From: Schistocephalus solidus
Taxonomy: Eukaryota > Platyhelminthes > Cestoda > Diphyllobothriidea > Diphyllobothriidae
Assembly: GCA_017591395.1 (NCBI GenBank)
Contig: WEDG01005425.1
Span: 1 to 64,000 of the forward strand
DNA: 64,000 nucleotides
Reading direction: 5' to 3'
Shown here: piece by piece, positions 48,106-60,799 of the stretch
How the letters are laid out: every line of letters begins with the position of its first letter
How positions within the stretch are numbered: position 1 is the first letter of the stretch
Translations under genes and position numbers: made by a program
The notes under the pieces: generated by a model
The model's database searches: none
What the model was told of the DNA's origin: nothing
What the model saw: the letters and a program-made list of their open reading frames with translations, nothing else

Positions 48106-48636
48106 TGGGGTCTAGGGGGTACCAGTTAGGGGTAGCATCGCACAGCGAGTATTTGGTTGCTCCATCTGCCACGTATAGGTGGCGAATGATCCTGTGGCTG
48201 CCTCTACCTGGTACACAACTCTCACCCGTGGCTCCTTGAGACCGGTTCTTCCCGGTGGCCACACTCCGGGTAACCGCCACGACCTGCGGGTTAAACCCGG
48301 TGAGAGTTTCCGGTGTTTTGTGTGTCTCCACACCCGTTACGTCTGCTCCTTTCCTCCTGCTCTTCGCCCTCTCCTGTCCTCTCTGTCTTTCCCCCTCTCT
48401 CTTCTTTCCAGCCCTCTCCTCTCTCCCCTCCTACTTCTTCTTTCGCCCTCTTTCCTCCAAACTCTCCATTACTCTTACTTCTACGGTGAGGGAAACATGC
48501 AATCAAGAAGACGGCCCATGCGAATCGGTCATTCTCTCACTAACCCAAATCGTTACCCATAATGGAGTTCGGTAGCCACCTGGAATGACTCAGCAGCCCT
48601 ATTTAGGGACAGCACTGCTTATCCCCTCGTGGGGGC

Positions 48637-48644
48637 TATAAAAG
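48637..48644 (+). promoter_or_regulatory. TATA box of RTE-like element 2
   Basis: TATAAAAG in GGGGGCTATAAAAGGTGCCC, 52 bp before the ATG at 48689. A small hairpin (CCCC TCGT GGGG) lies just upstream. Position and context suggest an RNA polymerase II promoter within the element's 5' region. Confidence 0.55.
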
Positions 48645-48688
48645 GTGCCCTAAGCAAATGCAGGGTCTCATGACAGCTGCAGCAGACC

Positions 48689-49830
48689 ATGGTTAGCAGA
48701 CTGCAAGTACATGCGGTCTTAAACTCTAAACATTATCAACAAAAACTCCTCTCCCAACCCCCCACCACCACTACACCTCCGGGTACCCCCCAGACTGCTC
48801 GAGTGAGCTCGCTCCCTCTAGTAGCCTGGAATTTGTGGTCCACTTAGACAATCCCAGGAGCAACCGACCGGTATGGAGGACGGTGCTAGTCGCTCGGGAA
48901 CTAGCGCGTTACAAGGTAGATATTGTTGCTCCCAGCAAGACCCGATTCTCCGAACAAGGTCAGCTAGAGGAGGTGGGTGCCGGCTACACCTTCTTCTTGG
49001 GTGACTGGCGAAATGAAGAGCGACACGACGCTGGTGTCACCTTTGCCATCCGGAGGGACATCGTGGGTCGCCTGCCCTGTCTTCAGCAGGGTAGTAATGA
49101 TCGCCAGATCAGCCTCCACCTGCTTCTCTGTGGAGACAAGTTCGCCACCATCATCAGCACCTACGCACCCCCACTGTCGAGCTTCAAAGAGACAAAGAAC
49201 AAATTCTACGAGGATCTACACGCCCTCCTGATGATTGGGACGAAGGCTGATAAGTTAATTATCCATGGTGACTTTAACGCCCGCGTCGGCACAAACCGTG
49301 CCTCGTGGAGCGGAGTGCTGTGTCCCCATGGTCTCGCTGGCTTCAATGTTAACGGTCTTCTTCTCCTACGAACCTGCGCCAAACACCACCTGATTCTGAT
49401 CAACACCTTCTTCCGTCTCCCGACACGGCAAAAGGCGACCTGCGTACACTCCCGGTCGAGACACTGGCACCTCTTGGACTACGTTCTCGTCTAGAGGCGA
49501 GATAAACAGCACGTGCTGGTGACAAAGGCGATCCCTGGTGCCGACGGATGGATGGATCACCGCCTCGTCATCTCCAAGATGAGGCTTCGTCTGCAAACAC
49601 GCAGGCGACCCCAAGTTAAGCGACCACCAGGTAAGTTGAATACTGTTTTGGTGAATGTGTCTGCTCACCATATCAATTTCAGTAACGAACTGGCCAACCG
49701 GCTAGCAAACGTTCCAGTCTCCGATGCGATAACCTCTGTGGAGAAGCGCTGGTGCCAGCTGAGGGATAACGTCCAAGCCACTGCCCTGGATGTCCTCGGC
49801 CGCGCACGTCATCAGAACTAAGACTGGTTC
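48689..49830 (+). pseudogene. AP-type endonuclease, element 2
   Basis: From ATG 48689 a proline/threonine-rich leader runs to [11 protein letters not shown], where AWN is the first endonuclease motif, and a stop. The frame then shifts by one to [20 protein letters not shown] and continues to 49494. Motifs: SKTRF (expected SETRF, so the catalytic Glu is Lys), [56 protein letters not shown] and [10 protein letters not shown] with a stop. ADGWMDHRLVISKMRL follows with the Asp-His pair. The stop HQN* is at about 49820. The domain would nick target DNA. This copy is disabled but the least eroded endonuclease in the window. Confidence 0.8.
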
Positions 49831-50039
49831 GATGATAACGACGCAGCCATCAAAGCTCTGCTCGTCGAGAAGAACCAGTTGCACAAAGCCTACGTTGATC
49901 GCCGTACCGCTGCAAACAAGGCAGCTTCTTACCGAAGTCGCCGCCTTGTACAGCAAAGGCTGTAGCAGATGCAAGATGTCTAGGTGAACCGCAACGTCGA
50001 GAAAATTCAAGTATACGTGGACCGAAACGAATAGAAGAA

Positions 50040-51400
50040 AATCTTCGCCGCCACCAAGGCTGTCTACGGACCTACTGTCAAAGGTGCCAACCTCCTTCTC
50101 AGTGCCGACGGCAGGACGCTGCTCACTGGGAAGACACATATCCTGACACTATGGGCAGAAAATTTACAAAGCGTCCTCAACCAGCCCTCCACCATCTCCG
50201 ACGCCGCCATTGATCACCTGCCTGAAGTGAAAATCAATACAGACCTTGATCTCCCATCCTCTCTCCAAGAAACCATCAGAGCCGGGCAGCAACTCTCGAA
50301 CGGGAAAGCTCCTGGTTTAGACGCGATCCCCGCTGAGATTTAGCAGCATGGCGGACCCCAACTGATGAATCGACTCACAGTGCTCTTCTAGGAGATGTGG
50401 CGCCAATGCCAAGTCCCTCAGGATTTCAAAGACGCCAAAATTTTCCACCTCTACAAGAAGAAAGGCAACCGCCAACTCTGCCACAATCACCGAGGAAACT
50501 CACTGCTGAACATCGCCGGACAGATCTTCACCCGCCTTCTCCTCAATCGTCAGAACGCAAACCTGGAGCAGGGACTGCTCCCGGAAAGCCAATGTGGCTT
50601 CCGAAGACACCGAGGAACAACCGACATGATCATCGCCGCTCGACAGCTGCAAGAGAAGTGCCCGGGGATGCGGATTCACCTCTACACTACCTTCGTGGAT
50701 CTAACAAAAGTCTTTGACACGGTGAATCGCGACGGGCTGTGGAAAATCATACAGTAATTCGGTTGTCCTGAACGGTTCACACTTATCGCGCGTCAGCTTC
50801 ACGATTGGATGATGGCGCACGTTACTGACAACGGGACAGTGTCGGAAGCATTCGCAGTGGCCAACGGAGTGAAGCAGGGCTGCGTACTGGCCCCCACCCT
50901 CTTCAGTCTCATAGTATCTGGTATGCTAACGGACGCCTACCGTGACGAACGCCTCGGATCCGCATCGCCTACCGGATGGACAGGCCGACTCCTCAACCAA
51001 ACGTCGATGTACTTCCGCTCGCGTGTTTTCCAAATGCCACCATCGAACTGCTGACTACTGCACTTAATACAACGCCAGAAGAGGGAAATGCAAAGGAGCA
51101 TGGACCCTTTCGCTGCCGCTGACAACTTTTAGACTTTGCATCAACACTGAGAAAACAGTTGTGATGCATCAACCGCCACCCAACACTCACCTACACTGCA
51201 GCCCAAATTAATGTCAATGGTGCCCAACTGAAATCTGTGAATACCTTCACGTACGTGGGCAGTAATCTCTGCCACTGCACCTATGTCGATGATGAGATCG
51301 TCCATATGATTGCCAAAGCCAGCCAAGTCTTTGGACAAATGTAAAACCTGGTCTGGAATCGACATGGTCTCCAACTCAGAACCAAACTACAAGATGTAGC
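50040..51400 (+). pseudogene. Reverse transcriptase, element 2 (active-site box deleted)
   Basis: Motifs in order: GKAPGLDAIPAEI (50305-50343, then a stop), IFHLYKKKGNRQLCHNHRGN (50440-50500), LPESQCGFRRHRGTTDMIIA (50579-50636), YTTFVDLTKVFDTVNRDGLW (50683-50742) and VANGVKQGCVLAPTLFS (50860-50910). At the position of the FADD box (about 51045-51065) the DNA reads CTGCTGACTACTGCACTTAA, about 9 nt shorter than the element 1 sequence CTTCGCCGACGACTGCACCC in this place, so the catalytic Asp pair is gone. Other stops are mostly TAG or TAA. Confidence 0.75.
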
Positions 51401-53345
51401 AAAGCTGGCATATTGCCGATGCTGCTGGATGGAGCGGAGACGTGGACGATCTACAAAGTAGGCGCGGAAGCTCAACACTTACATCTCAGCTGTCTCCGCA
51501 GAATACTAAATCTCGACATGGCAAGACAGGATACCCGGACACGGAAGTGTTGGAACGAACAGGCCTTCTCAACCATTTATGCTCAGCTGAAACAACTGCA
51601 ACTGCGCTGGAGCGACCACCTTGTGAGGATGGATGACGAACAACAGCCCAAACGACACTTCGATGGAGATGTTGCAATGGTTTCTCGTCGACAAGGGGGT
51701 TAAGTACGACGCCACAAGGACACTCTAACGACTAACCTGAAACAACCGCAGATCAACCAGGTGACCTGGGAGGACCTCGTCCGTAACCGACCGGTTGAAG
51801 AAGAACTATGAAGACCAGGGCAGCAATCTACGAAGCCAACAGGATCGCCGCCGTCACAGCCAAAAAGAGTGGCTTGAAAGTCACCAGCACCCTGGACCAA
51901 CACCGCCAATGCGCAGACCCTTCCTAACATGCCCGCGCTGTCAACGCAGCTTCCGCATGTGCTCATCACCCGCATCCTCCACCACCGCTGTCACTGCCGT
52001 CGTCTTGATGACACTCCTCTACGGAGCGCAGACCCGGAACAACTACTCGAACCAAGCCAGGAAGCTGAAACACTTCCATCTCAGCTGCCTCCGTAGAAAA
52101 CTCAAGCTGAGATAGCAAGACAGGATCATGGACACGGAAGTCCTGGAGTGGACGGGAATCCTCAGCATCCATGCCATGCTGCGGCAAGTGAAACTGCGAT
52201 GGAGTGGCCACCTGGTAAGAATAGACGAGTGACTACCCAAACGACTTTTCTACGGAGATGTTGCTACGGGTGCTCGCCGACAGGGAGGTCAAAAACGACG
52301 CTACAAGGACACTTTGAAGAAATCGCTGAAGCAACCGCAAATCAACCAGGTGACCAGGGAGGACCTTGCCCAGGAGAGCCCGGCATAAATAAAATCCGCG
52401 AAGACTGGTTCAGCAATCTATGAGACCAACCGGATCGCCACCGCCAAGGCCAAAAGAGTGGCATGAAAGGCACCAGAGCCCCGAACCAACACCGTCGATG
52501 CCCAGGCCCTGCCAACATGCCCGCGCTGTCAACGCCTCTGCCGCGCGCGAATCGGCCTGGTTGGACATCTTCAGACGCTGTGTACCAACAATCTGACAAT
52601 TCCAACTTCTACGTCAATTTCTGCCAACCCTCCTTCGGACTTCTCCACCCTCACTCTTGGCATCAATTCCAATACTCCCACCATCATAGAGACCACAACC
52701 CTCTACTCATCGCCTGTTACCCACACCACCGCTATCACCACAGCATTCGCTATTACCGTCACCACCGCCACCACAACCACCATCAGCGATGGTGACTCTC
52801 TCCGTAACTGTCCTCAATGCGACCGCACATTCATCTCACGCCTTGGCCTGATCGGTCACTTGGGAATCCATCGCACAGAGACTGGTGAACCCGTGCCTGG
52901 AGTACCAACACACAACAGATTTCGCAGCCTCCACTACACTCCCTGTCCTCGCGCATTCGCTCATCGCATGTGCCTATTTGGTCACATGCGCATCCATGAC
53001 AGCGGAATTCACCGCAATGCCGACAACACCGATACCCCATGCACATCTTCCACTCCTGCCATTCTTACCGCCACTGCCACCCCCACTAACATGAATGACA
53101 TCCCCCAGCCTCTACCGATTTCTCCTGCCCACACTGCGCCCGCAACATCAACTCACGCATCGGCCTGGTCAGTCATCTGCCAATTCATCGCTCGGAGGCT
53201 GATGAACCAGTGCCTGGGGCTCCGACATACAGTCGACGTGCCCACCTCCACAGCCCTCACTGCTCCAGCACATTTACACACCATATGGGCCTATTAGGAC
53301 ACGTGCACCTCCACGACAAACTGCGGTATACCACCCGAGACTAAG
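51400..53345 (+). pseudogene. Duplicated C-terminal region and zinc fingers, element 2
   Basis: The thumb/C-terminal segment ([29 protein letters not shown]) and a first finger [14 protein letters not shown] run from about 51400 to 51975. At ~51990 the thumb starts again ([33 protein letters not shown]) and leads to the finger CPRCQRLCRARIGLVGHLQT ending in C (52520-52585). A His/Pro-rich spacer follows, then NCPQCDRTFISRLGLIGHLG (52806-52865), IHRTETGEPVPG, CPRAFAHRMCLFGHMRIHDS (52945-53010) and NSRIGLVSHLPIHRSE-like sequence near 53150-53195. At least four C2H2/C2HC-type units are visible. Confidence 0.65.
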
Positions 53346-53429
53346 CCACATCAGCGCACACATCTACATTAATACATAGACAACACCCTCACAATCATCA
53401 GAATGTTCCTGATAAAATCACAGTTTCCT

Positions 53430-54170
53430 AGAAACCGTGGCTTGGAAGGCTGCCAATCTGACGCTTACGCCAGTTCACACCGTCGGTCCAGCGTATGAGC
53501 TGTGTGTGTCGAGTGGCTGACCAGTGCACTGGGAGTCAGACGGCGATGGCTCCTCCATATCCCCTGAGTAAGAAAATCCTGGTGTGTGCGTTATGGGGGT
53601 CAGGTCGTGCTGTGGCGCGCGAAGACGGGAACGCCAACCCGTCAGGCAACTGACCGGCTCGGACGGTGGACTGATTGTCTGGGTGGGGGAGAGAGTGATG
53701 TCGACGGCTCAGCGCATTTTCCTCACTATAAACAATCTGACGCGCTTGAAACTATCACGGTGCGCTAAAAGCCGTGGCTTGGGAGGTCACCAACTGACGG
53801 GAACACTCGGACCACGTAGTCAGCCCAATGTGTTTTTGTGCGTAGTGGCTGTGGTATACTGAGAATCAGGCTGCAATGTCTCCTTCTTAATGTGGCCTTT
53901 ATGGCACTCACACTCCGTGGGATCCGATCCAGGTGAGGTGGTACGCCCAGGGGCGGCTCCGGCCGCGCCAGCCACCTGCACCCTCTCCCATCTCTGGTCT
54001 TCTTGACTCTGTCTTGATACCGGGCTCAGGCGGGGGAGGAGGAGAGAGTGCGGTAGCTGCAGCGCAAGGCTATTATCACTTAAAACTCATTCACGCGCTA
54101 TTCACCGTCCCTGCACTACCCTTCCATGGAGCATACGTCGGACCTCATCGAAATCGACGGTAACTGTCGT
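53430..54170 (+). mobile_element. RTE-like 3' tail, copy D (element 2)
   Basis: It follows the fingers. Module versions lie near 53440 and 53780 (~340 bp apart). Then come CACTCCGTGGGATCCGATCC, GGCGGCTCCGGCCGCGCCAG and the GAGAGAGTGCGGTAGCTGC block, ending ATCGAAATCGACGGTAACTG. Confidence 0.7.
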
Positions 54171-55985
54171 GTATGTGACCCCCGACAACGAATTGCATTA
54201 TAGAATTCAGTCGTACTAGCCACTGAGAGTCGGCTCGACTGCTTCAGGCCTCTGGTGTATACTGAGCTAGCTGAGGAGGTCGGGCCGACTCATCACGAAT
54301 CCACTGCTTCCTTTCCTCGCCACTAACAAAAGTGGCGTACTTTCATCTTCTACGGCGCGCTAAAACTCCGTCCCTGGCGTTATAACTGGCTCCTCATCCT
54401 GACTAATTGCCAGGCTGTGCTGTCTCCTTTTCTTACTTCGATGTTTATACCAGCCGCCTTCGATCTTAAAGATTGTTTCATGTGCGTGTTGGGGACAGAT
54501 TTTTCTTCGCCGGCGAACAACACCGCTGCTGACAGAGGGAGAACGTAGTTGTTACTTGCATGCGAATATTTTTTGTATTAAGGTGAAAATTCGCATCGCC
54601 TGCCTCGCTGTCTGTCTAATCCCCTTTCAACTTGCCTCCGGCATATTCCAGTAGCCGGACAAAGTCACAAGTAGTGGGAAGGCGGTACGGATGCGTTGAC
54701 TGGCATGCTGTGGGGAGTAATACGTGCGTGACAGAGGTAGGCGTCAGCCAGTAAGCAAATAGCTGTCTTTATTCGTCCGAATATTGTCTTTATATTGAAG
54801 CATGGTAGGCGTTCTAGTGGTAGGCGAAGTAGACGGCAAATAAGTTTTCTTAGCCATAAATTAATTAAAAGACTATTTGGTGAGCATACGCGCTGCTTTC
54901 GATAACTTCTCTTAAGGCCAGTACATTTATAGGGAACGTTGGAATGTAGTAGAAATTTAAAATATAAAATGAATAATGTTCGTCGGCTTGTGTAAGTGTG
55001 TCATGTAAGAGGCTGCAGTTCACCACAAGTCACCATGAAAGAAATACCGTTGCAGGTTATCCACGAAGATTATGATCTGTGCAGATAAACACCGCTGACG
55101 CACATCTGTAATCATTATGAAGTTGTTTTGTCACTGGAAAGAACGGGCATGAAAAAATACTTTGATGCCTCGATGCAATGGAAGTAGAAATCAATCTTAT
55201 CTCATTTGCGCATATGGTTCTCGGCTGCTCCTGCACAAGTCTGAAAGAGTGAAACAAGAGGTGATGACAAGTTTATTTGTTGGTCTATCTCCATCTTCTT
55301 TTAACAACTCGCTGAAGCACACACTTTCAGCCAATTCTGATTATTGGGAAATCAGGGTCACAAAATCGTTTACTCTTATTGCTCGGTCCCGGTCACTGAG
55401 CGTTGAAAACTCCATCGAGGTTTGGTTCCTGATTAGCACCGCTCATCAGTATGCCTGGGACCTGTCGTGTAAGAAACCTTTCTGTCTTTGCTTATTGGGA
55501 TTGGAAAATCATAGCCCCAGGTGTCAGATAACAACGTCGTGATCGCTCGACACATAAAGTACAGAGCTCTCTTAACATACGGCAAATCAAAACGTTTTCG
55601 GGCATTTACCCGTCTTTCGGTTTTTTCCGTCTCTGATGATCTCTTCTGTAACTCATCGATTCTCCCATTGATAAAATTACTAGCCTTGGGTTCATGCCAT
55701 CATTTCTGTTGTTCTCATCCAAAAGCAGATGACGTTATAATAATTCCCTTGGTTGATTTATGCGGGCAGTCGTCACGCTGTGTTCCCGGACTGTACCATC
55801 CAGACCTGTCTAAGCTCGACGCCTCGAACTTTTTCGCAGTCGCCCCTCTTGGACTTTTATGTTGAGACACCGGTGAAAATGTCCTTTACTATAACCAATC
55901 CAGATCACGATAATGCAGGTGTTATTGGGACTGCGGAATCCTAACGTGTACCACTTAGAGGGGGCTATTGTGACACATTTAGGCC
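54171..55985. other. Unassigned spacer
   Basis: No gene or repeat recognised. Overlapping plus-strand open frames of 126 and 114 codons (55162-55542 and 55521-55865) have no known domain and are not called. Confidence 0.4.
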
Positions 55986-56570
55986 CAGATTCACGCCGTC
56001 CCCGGCACCAGCCTCCAATTCAGAGGGTCACGCCCGGCTCGAACAACCTAACGGTACCTGTGAGGGAGAGAGAAGTCGGCTCCTTGAACTCCCTCGTCAC
56101 AGCCTCCAACTCATATTTTTCACTATAAACTACCTGTCGCGCATCTAAACTATCACAATGTGCCGAAGGCTGTGGCGTGAAGAGCTGCCAACTGACCGAG
56201 TCACTTGGCCCTCCTATCAATATGGAAAGAGAGGCTACAATGGCTCCTTATGTGAACCCAAGGGCACCCTCACTCAGTTGGGATCTGAACCTCCCCTCTT
56301 CACCCCTTTTGTTGTGAAAACCTGGTCCACCGTGAACTGACCAGGTGTGTTTAGCACACGCAGATGGACCGCGTGGCGTTACTAGCCCCTGCGCCTTATC
56401 CTGCCTGCAGTCCTCTTAACTCTATCATAAGACGGGATCCAGTTGGGTAAGGTCGAGGCAACCCACTTCTTCTATCACTATAAACTACACGCGAAAGTCG
56501 TCGTCCCGGCGCGCCCCACACTGCGGGCATACGGTGGATATCCTCGTTCGTGGCGATTAAAATGTCGTTG
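55986..56570 (+). mobile_element. Strongly diverged RTE-like 3' tail, copy E
   Basis: CACTATAAACTACCTGTCGC, AACTATCACAATGTGCCGAA, AGCTGCCAACTGACCGAGTC, GGGATCCAGTTGGGTAAGG and CATACGGTGGATATCCTCGT keep the module order of the other tails with many changes. It appears to be the oldest copy. Confidence 0.5.
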
Positions 56571-57734
56571 TCAACGCCAGAAAGGCGATAGACTAATAGG
56601 CCGACGCCTTGATCGGCTAGAATTCAAAATGCAGTAGCAATCTCAAACGGTGAGACTATATCACCGAATAGATGTTTTATGAAAGCAACAGACTAAAATA
56701 GGATCAAGTTCACAAATATTCCAAAGCAAATACGTTAGCAGTCTTTAAAAGGCCTCCGTAGCCGGCTTAATAAATATGCCAATGACACAGCAACTTGTGG
56801 ACTCAAAATGTCACCAAAGGCAGATGTTTGGTCTGGTTAAAATAGCACTTGTATAAAATTTCTGAACAACATGGTTAACTGCTTTCCTAAAAACTTAGTT
56901 GAAACAATAACCAGCCTTTCAAGGCAATATTTATATGGCGAACCAGGTTACAAATGAGCCGACGCGGGGACCAGGAAAGATGTACAGTTTTAAGTACCTG
57001 GAGCTTATTTTTCAGATTTGTCAGTAGTACAATTTGACCCAGGCGAGATCGTCAGTGGAGAAAAAACTAAAACTAAAACAATAAACTATTTTTTGTGTAA
57101 AGACATTTCGATGAATGGATCTGAATGCCAAACTGAATAACGTTTCCCCGAAGTCCAAAGTTTTATGACTTTATCACATCTGTGAATCAAGTCAATCACA
57201 TGTGTTTTAGTGACATTTAGGCAGTCCATTTGAGGAAGTATGAACAGACTTATGTATGGATTACAGGAAGGCATTTGATATGATAATAAGTAATTGAAGA
57301 TTTTTACGCTTCAAATAGGCACAACATCCTAAGGTTCCCATTCAGGTCATTCTGGCAGTACTGATAAAGTATTTTTGGTCCTTCAATGTGGTTCCTGCCA
57401 ATTTTTCGGTACTATCTGTGCATACTGAAATCCTGAAGTATGTGTTAGTTATAAATCATATCAAATGGATGCAGCAATTTTGGCCAAAAGTGAATTACTA
57501 ACCAACTTTATTCTCGGATCCGGTTGCATGAGGTGTAGCCATGAGTAGCCTATCATAGTACCCCTTGGATCTCTTGAGACTTGAGGCGTGGAACTTGGTA
57601 GGCGGGATACAAAATAGCAGCAGACATTTGTTACTTCACCTTCAAAGGCCTTTAGCTTTTATTTGTTTAGACATCACATATTTAAATATATGCATTAAAG
57701 GCAGAATGACATAACCGAAAAAAAGAAAAGAAAC
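56571..57734. other. Unassigned AT-rich spacer
   Basis: Nothing recognised on either strand. Confidence 0.45.
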
Positions 57735-57890
57735 TGTAAAGACCATTTCGCGCATATTAGCCGTCGTCAGCCAACCATACCCAACCCCAGGTGTTGCGGC
57801 AGCCGAGGATCGAACTCGCGACCTGTTGCTTATAAGTCCAACGCCCTAACTTACTGCGCCATGAGCTCGGTCTCTTGCCAGATTCAATCG
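57735..57890 (-). mobile_element. tRNA-derived SINE, copy S7 (best tRNA-like head)
   Basis: On the minus strand, GAGCTCATGGCGCAGTAAGT (A-box-like TGGCGCAGT) is followed by GGGCGTTGGACTTATAAGC and GGTCGCGAGTTCGATCCTCG (a good B box, GTTCGATCC), then GGTTGGGTATGGTTGGCTGA. The would-be anticodon loop reads CTTATAA. The stems are imperfect and the body extends beyond the tRNA part, so this is a SINE, not a tRNA gene. Pol III control is inferred from the A/B boxes. Confidence 0.7.
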
Positions 57891-57904
57891 GGAATATTAA
57901 CATT

Positions 57905-58015
57905 GTTTGATGTAAGCTCACGGAGGCACTACCTGGGGTTGAGTATGGCCGACTGGCGTTGGCTTGCAAGCCAGAAATGGCCATTGGAGTCTCCCTTTTG
58001 TCTTTTGCCTATAAT
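57905..58015 (+). mobile_element. tRNA-derived SINE body, copy S8
   Basis: ACGGAGGCACTACCTGGGGT, TTGAGTATGGCCGACTGGC, CAAGCCAGAAATGGCCATTG and CTCCCTTTTGTCTTTTGCC. It forms the third inverted pair, with S7. Confidence 0.55.
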
Positions 58016-58197
58016 ACTAGCCACCGTGCGCCTAATGGTTGGGCTTGTGAGTGAGCCCCAAGGCAGAATGGGTGACAGAGTCCCGGGTTGGGCGGTGTTT
58101 CACCCTTGGTAATCATCCTGTGCCTGTACACCGGCCCCGTGGTGGACTGGGGGAGGGCGGGTGATGGCTTGTTCGCAATCTGGTTGGAGGCCGGCGT

Positions 58198-59545
58198 TCA
58201 CACGTTGGCAGCAGTTGTCAGTAACCCCATCAACCGAAGCTGCCGTCCCAGGAGGATAATCTTGGTTGCGATCGCACCTCCGTGTGTTTTCGCCCCTGCT
58301 AGATAAGTGGTTGAGCTGGCCGAGGCGATAACTGTTACTTCTTTGGGTCTGGGTTGTGTTGCGATTGCGTGCTTGTCCGCCATGGACTCACCGATGTTCG
58401 GATGCATGTTAGGTCCATGTTCACGTTGGCTCTTTTGTTCATTGAGCTGCATCCGGAGGGCTTGGTAGGCCGTAGGAAGCGTCACACACCAATTGATGGA
58501 GGTCGTTCCTGTGTGCCAGGCCTCGATTGTTTCCCTTGCCACGCGGTCACTTCCCTGACCCAGAATTTCAGCATTCTGGAAGGCGAACGTGAGTCCACAG
58601 TTTTTGCAGTGTTCCGCCACCAAAGAAAATGGGTCCATTCTTCTTACTGCCCTCATGTGTTCTCCAACTCAGGTTTGTAGCCGTTTCCCGGTCTTTCCAA
58701 TGTATTATACTGCGTAGAAATTACATTGAACCCGGTAGATGACGTTTGTTGTTTCACCTCGTGGCAGGGGGCCTTAGGTCTCATAACCAGATGTTGAATA
58801 TTTGACTCCAGCCGGTGGGCGATGCCGATCCCCAGCGGTCTTAGGAGACGGGAGACCGCCTCCGACTTGCCTTCAATATATGGAAACGCTCGCCATATCT
58901 TTGGCTGTTCGGTCGCTGGCCTTCGGATTTGCCTGGACTGTCTGATGCGTTCGATGAAGTAACGGGATACCCGTTGGCCAGGAAGAGGCATTGGTGGTAT
59001 CGCAGTTCTGCCTTTCTTTCGGCTGGCTGGCTGCAGTGGGTTTTAGCCTTTTTGTGTAGTGTTCGAACAGAACTGCGTTTGTGGCATAACGGGTGTTTGC
59101 TATGGTAGCTCAGGATTTGGCAGATACTGGTGGCCTTCCTATACACTGTCGTTTTTAGGTCCACATTTGGTTTTTTATGGAAGAGAACGTCTAGGAACGG
59201 CAGCTGGCTGTTGATTTCCACCTCTATTGTAAACTGGATGTCAGTGAAAACAGAATTCAGGCTGTCACGAAATTGCTTGACCATTTCCCGCTCGAGGATG
59301 ACGAAGGTATCGTCCACATAACGAGACCAGAATTTTGGTTTGTAGTTTTTTGAAAGCCAGGGTCTCTATTTTTTTGAGTACTGCCTCTGTGATGAAGCCC
59401 GAGAGCGGCGATCCCATTGGCGTCCCCTTGACCTGCTCGTACTTTGTTCCTTCGAAAGTGAAGAACGTCTTCAGGCAGAATTTTAAGAGATCGATTAAAT
59501 GTTCCTGTTCCGTGAAACGCTTGCCTCATAGTATTCGTCGGAGAT
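58198..59545 (-). pseudogene. Penelope-like element: RT C-terminal part and GIY-YIG endonuclease
   Basis: Minus strand. The RT box KGTPMGSPLSGF is near 59420, with MDDTFVILERE at 59317 and INSQLPFLDVLFHKKPNVDL near 59190. VYRKATSICQILSYHSKHPL and a Cys-containing segment near 59050 follow, and a frameshift leads to ERIRQSRQIRRPATEQPKIW and GIGIAHRLESNIQHLV (58770-58950). The GIY-YIG core reads VIYRVQCNFYAVYYIGKTGK (58680-58725), then a stop, GEHMRAVRR and the C-terminal half down to 58198. This is the standard Penelope order, with the nuclease behind the RT. The N-terminal RT half is missing and at least two frame breaks are present. Confidence 0.8.
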
Positions 59546-59641
59546 AAGGAAATGTTTGGACAACTTTCCTATCCATTTTTAGCACCTTTTGCTGACGTAA
59601 TTCCCTCTGTTGAAAAGTTTGACTGTAAAATTGATGCTAGT

Positions 59642-60530
<889 letters not shown>

Positions 60531-60534
60531 ACAA

Positions 60535-60630
60535 CTAGTTGCAATAAGGCCGAAATTTTCGCAAAAATTGAAATTGGCGTAAGTTATGATTCGTTCGCTG
60601 CATGGTTCTTCGACCGCAATAACCTGCCAC
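60535..60630 (+). pseudogene. Possible Penelope GIY-YIG remnant
   Basis: The reading NKAEIFAKIEIGVSYDSFAA with WFFDRNNLPH parallels NEAEILARGDNRMSRELLET and WFAG at 26600-26665 in spacing and in the AEI, S-x-x and WF positions. It is very short and lacks the catalytic core. Confidence 0.3.
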
Positions 60631-60799
60631 ACTGACCGATTAGCAGATTAATTAACTGTACTAGGTGCGCATAGGCAAACACTATTTTCAGTGACAATAT
60701 CAATGAGCCAAATAAACGAGTAATTAATTAGCCTATAAACAATACTACTAGTCAATTTATGGCAAGTAACAAACCCGGAAGCAGGTACTTAGGCCATCG

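Larger units (their letters stand above)
48106..54170 (+). mobile_element. RTE-like non-LTR retrotransposon with zinc-finger tail, element 2 (5'-complete, rearranged)
   Basis: It has a 5' region with a TATA box (48637-48644) and start codon (48689), AP-type endonuclease (to about 49700), RT (50040-51400), a C-terminal region present twice (51400-51975 and 51990-52600), several C2H2-like fingers (to ~53340) and the 3' tail (53430-54170). Stops, frameshifts and an RT active-site deletion make it inactive. A polypyrimidine run occupies 48350-48480. Confidence 0.8.

Noticed and set aside
55162..55865. Two overlapping plus-strand open frames (126 and 114 codons)
   Set aside because: No domain recognised and no splice signals joining them convincingly.
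57780..57860. Functional tRNA gene on the minus strand
   Set aside because: A and B boxes are good, but the acceptor and anticodon stems do not pair well and the sequence continues into the SINE body found at seven other places.
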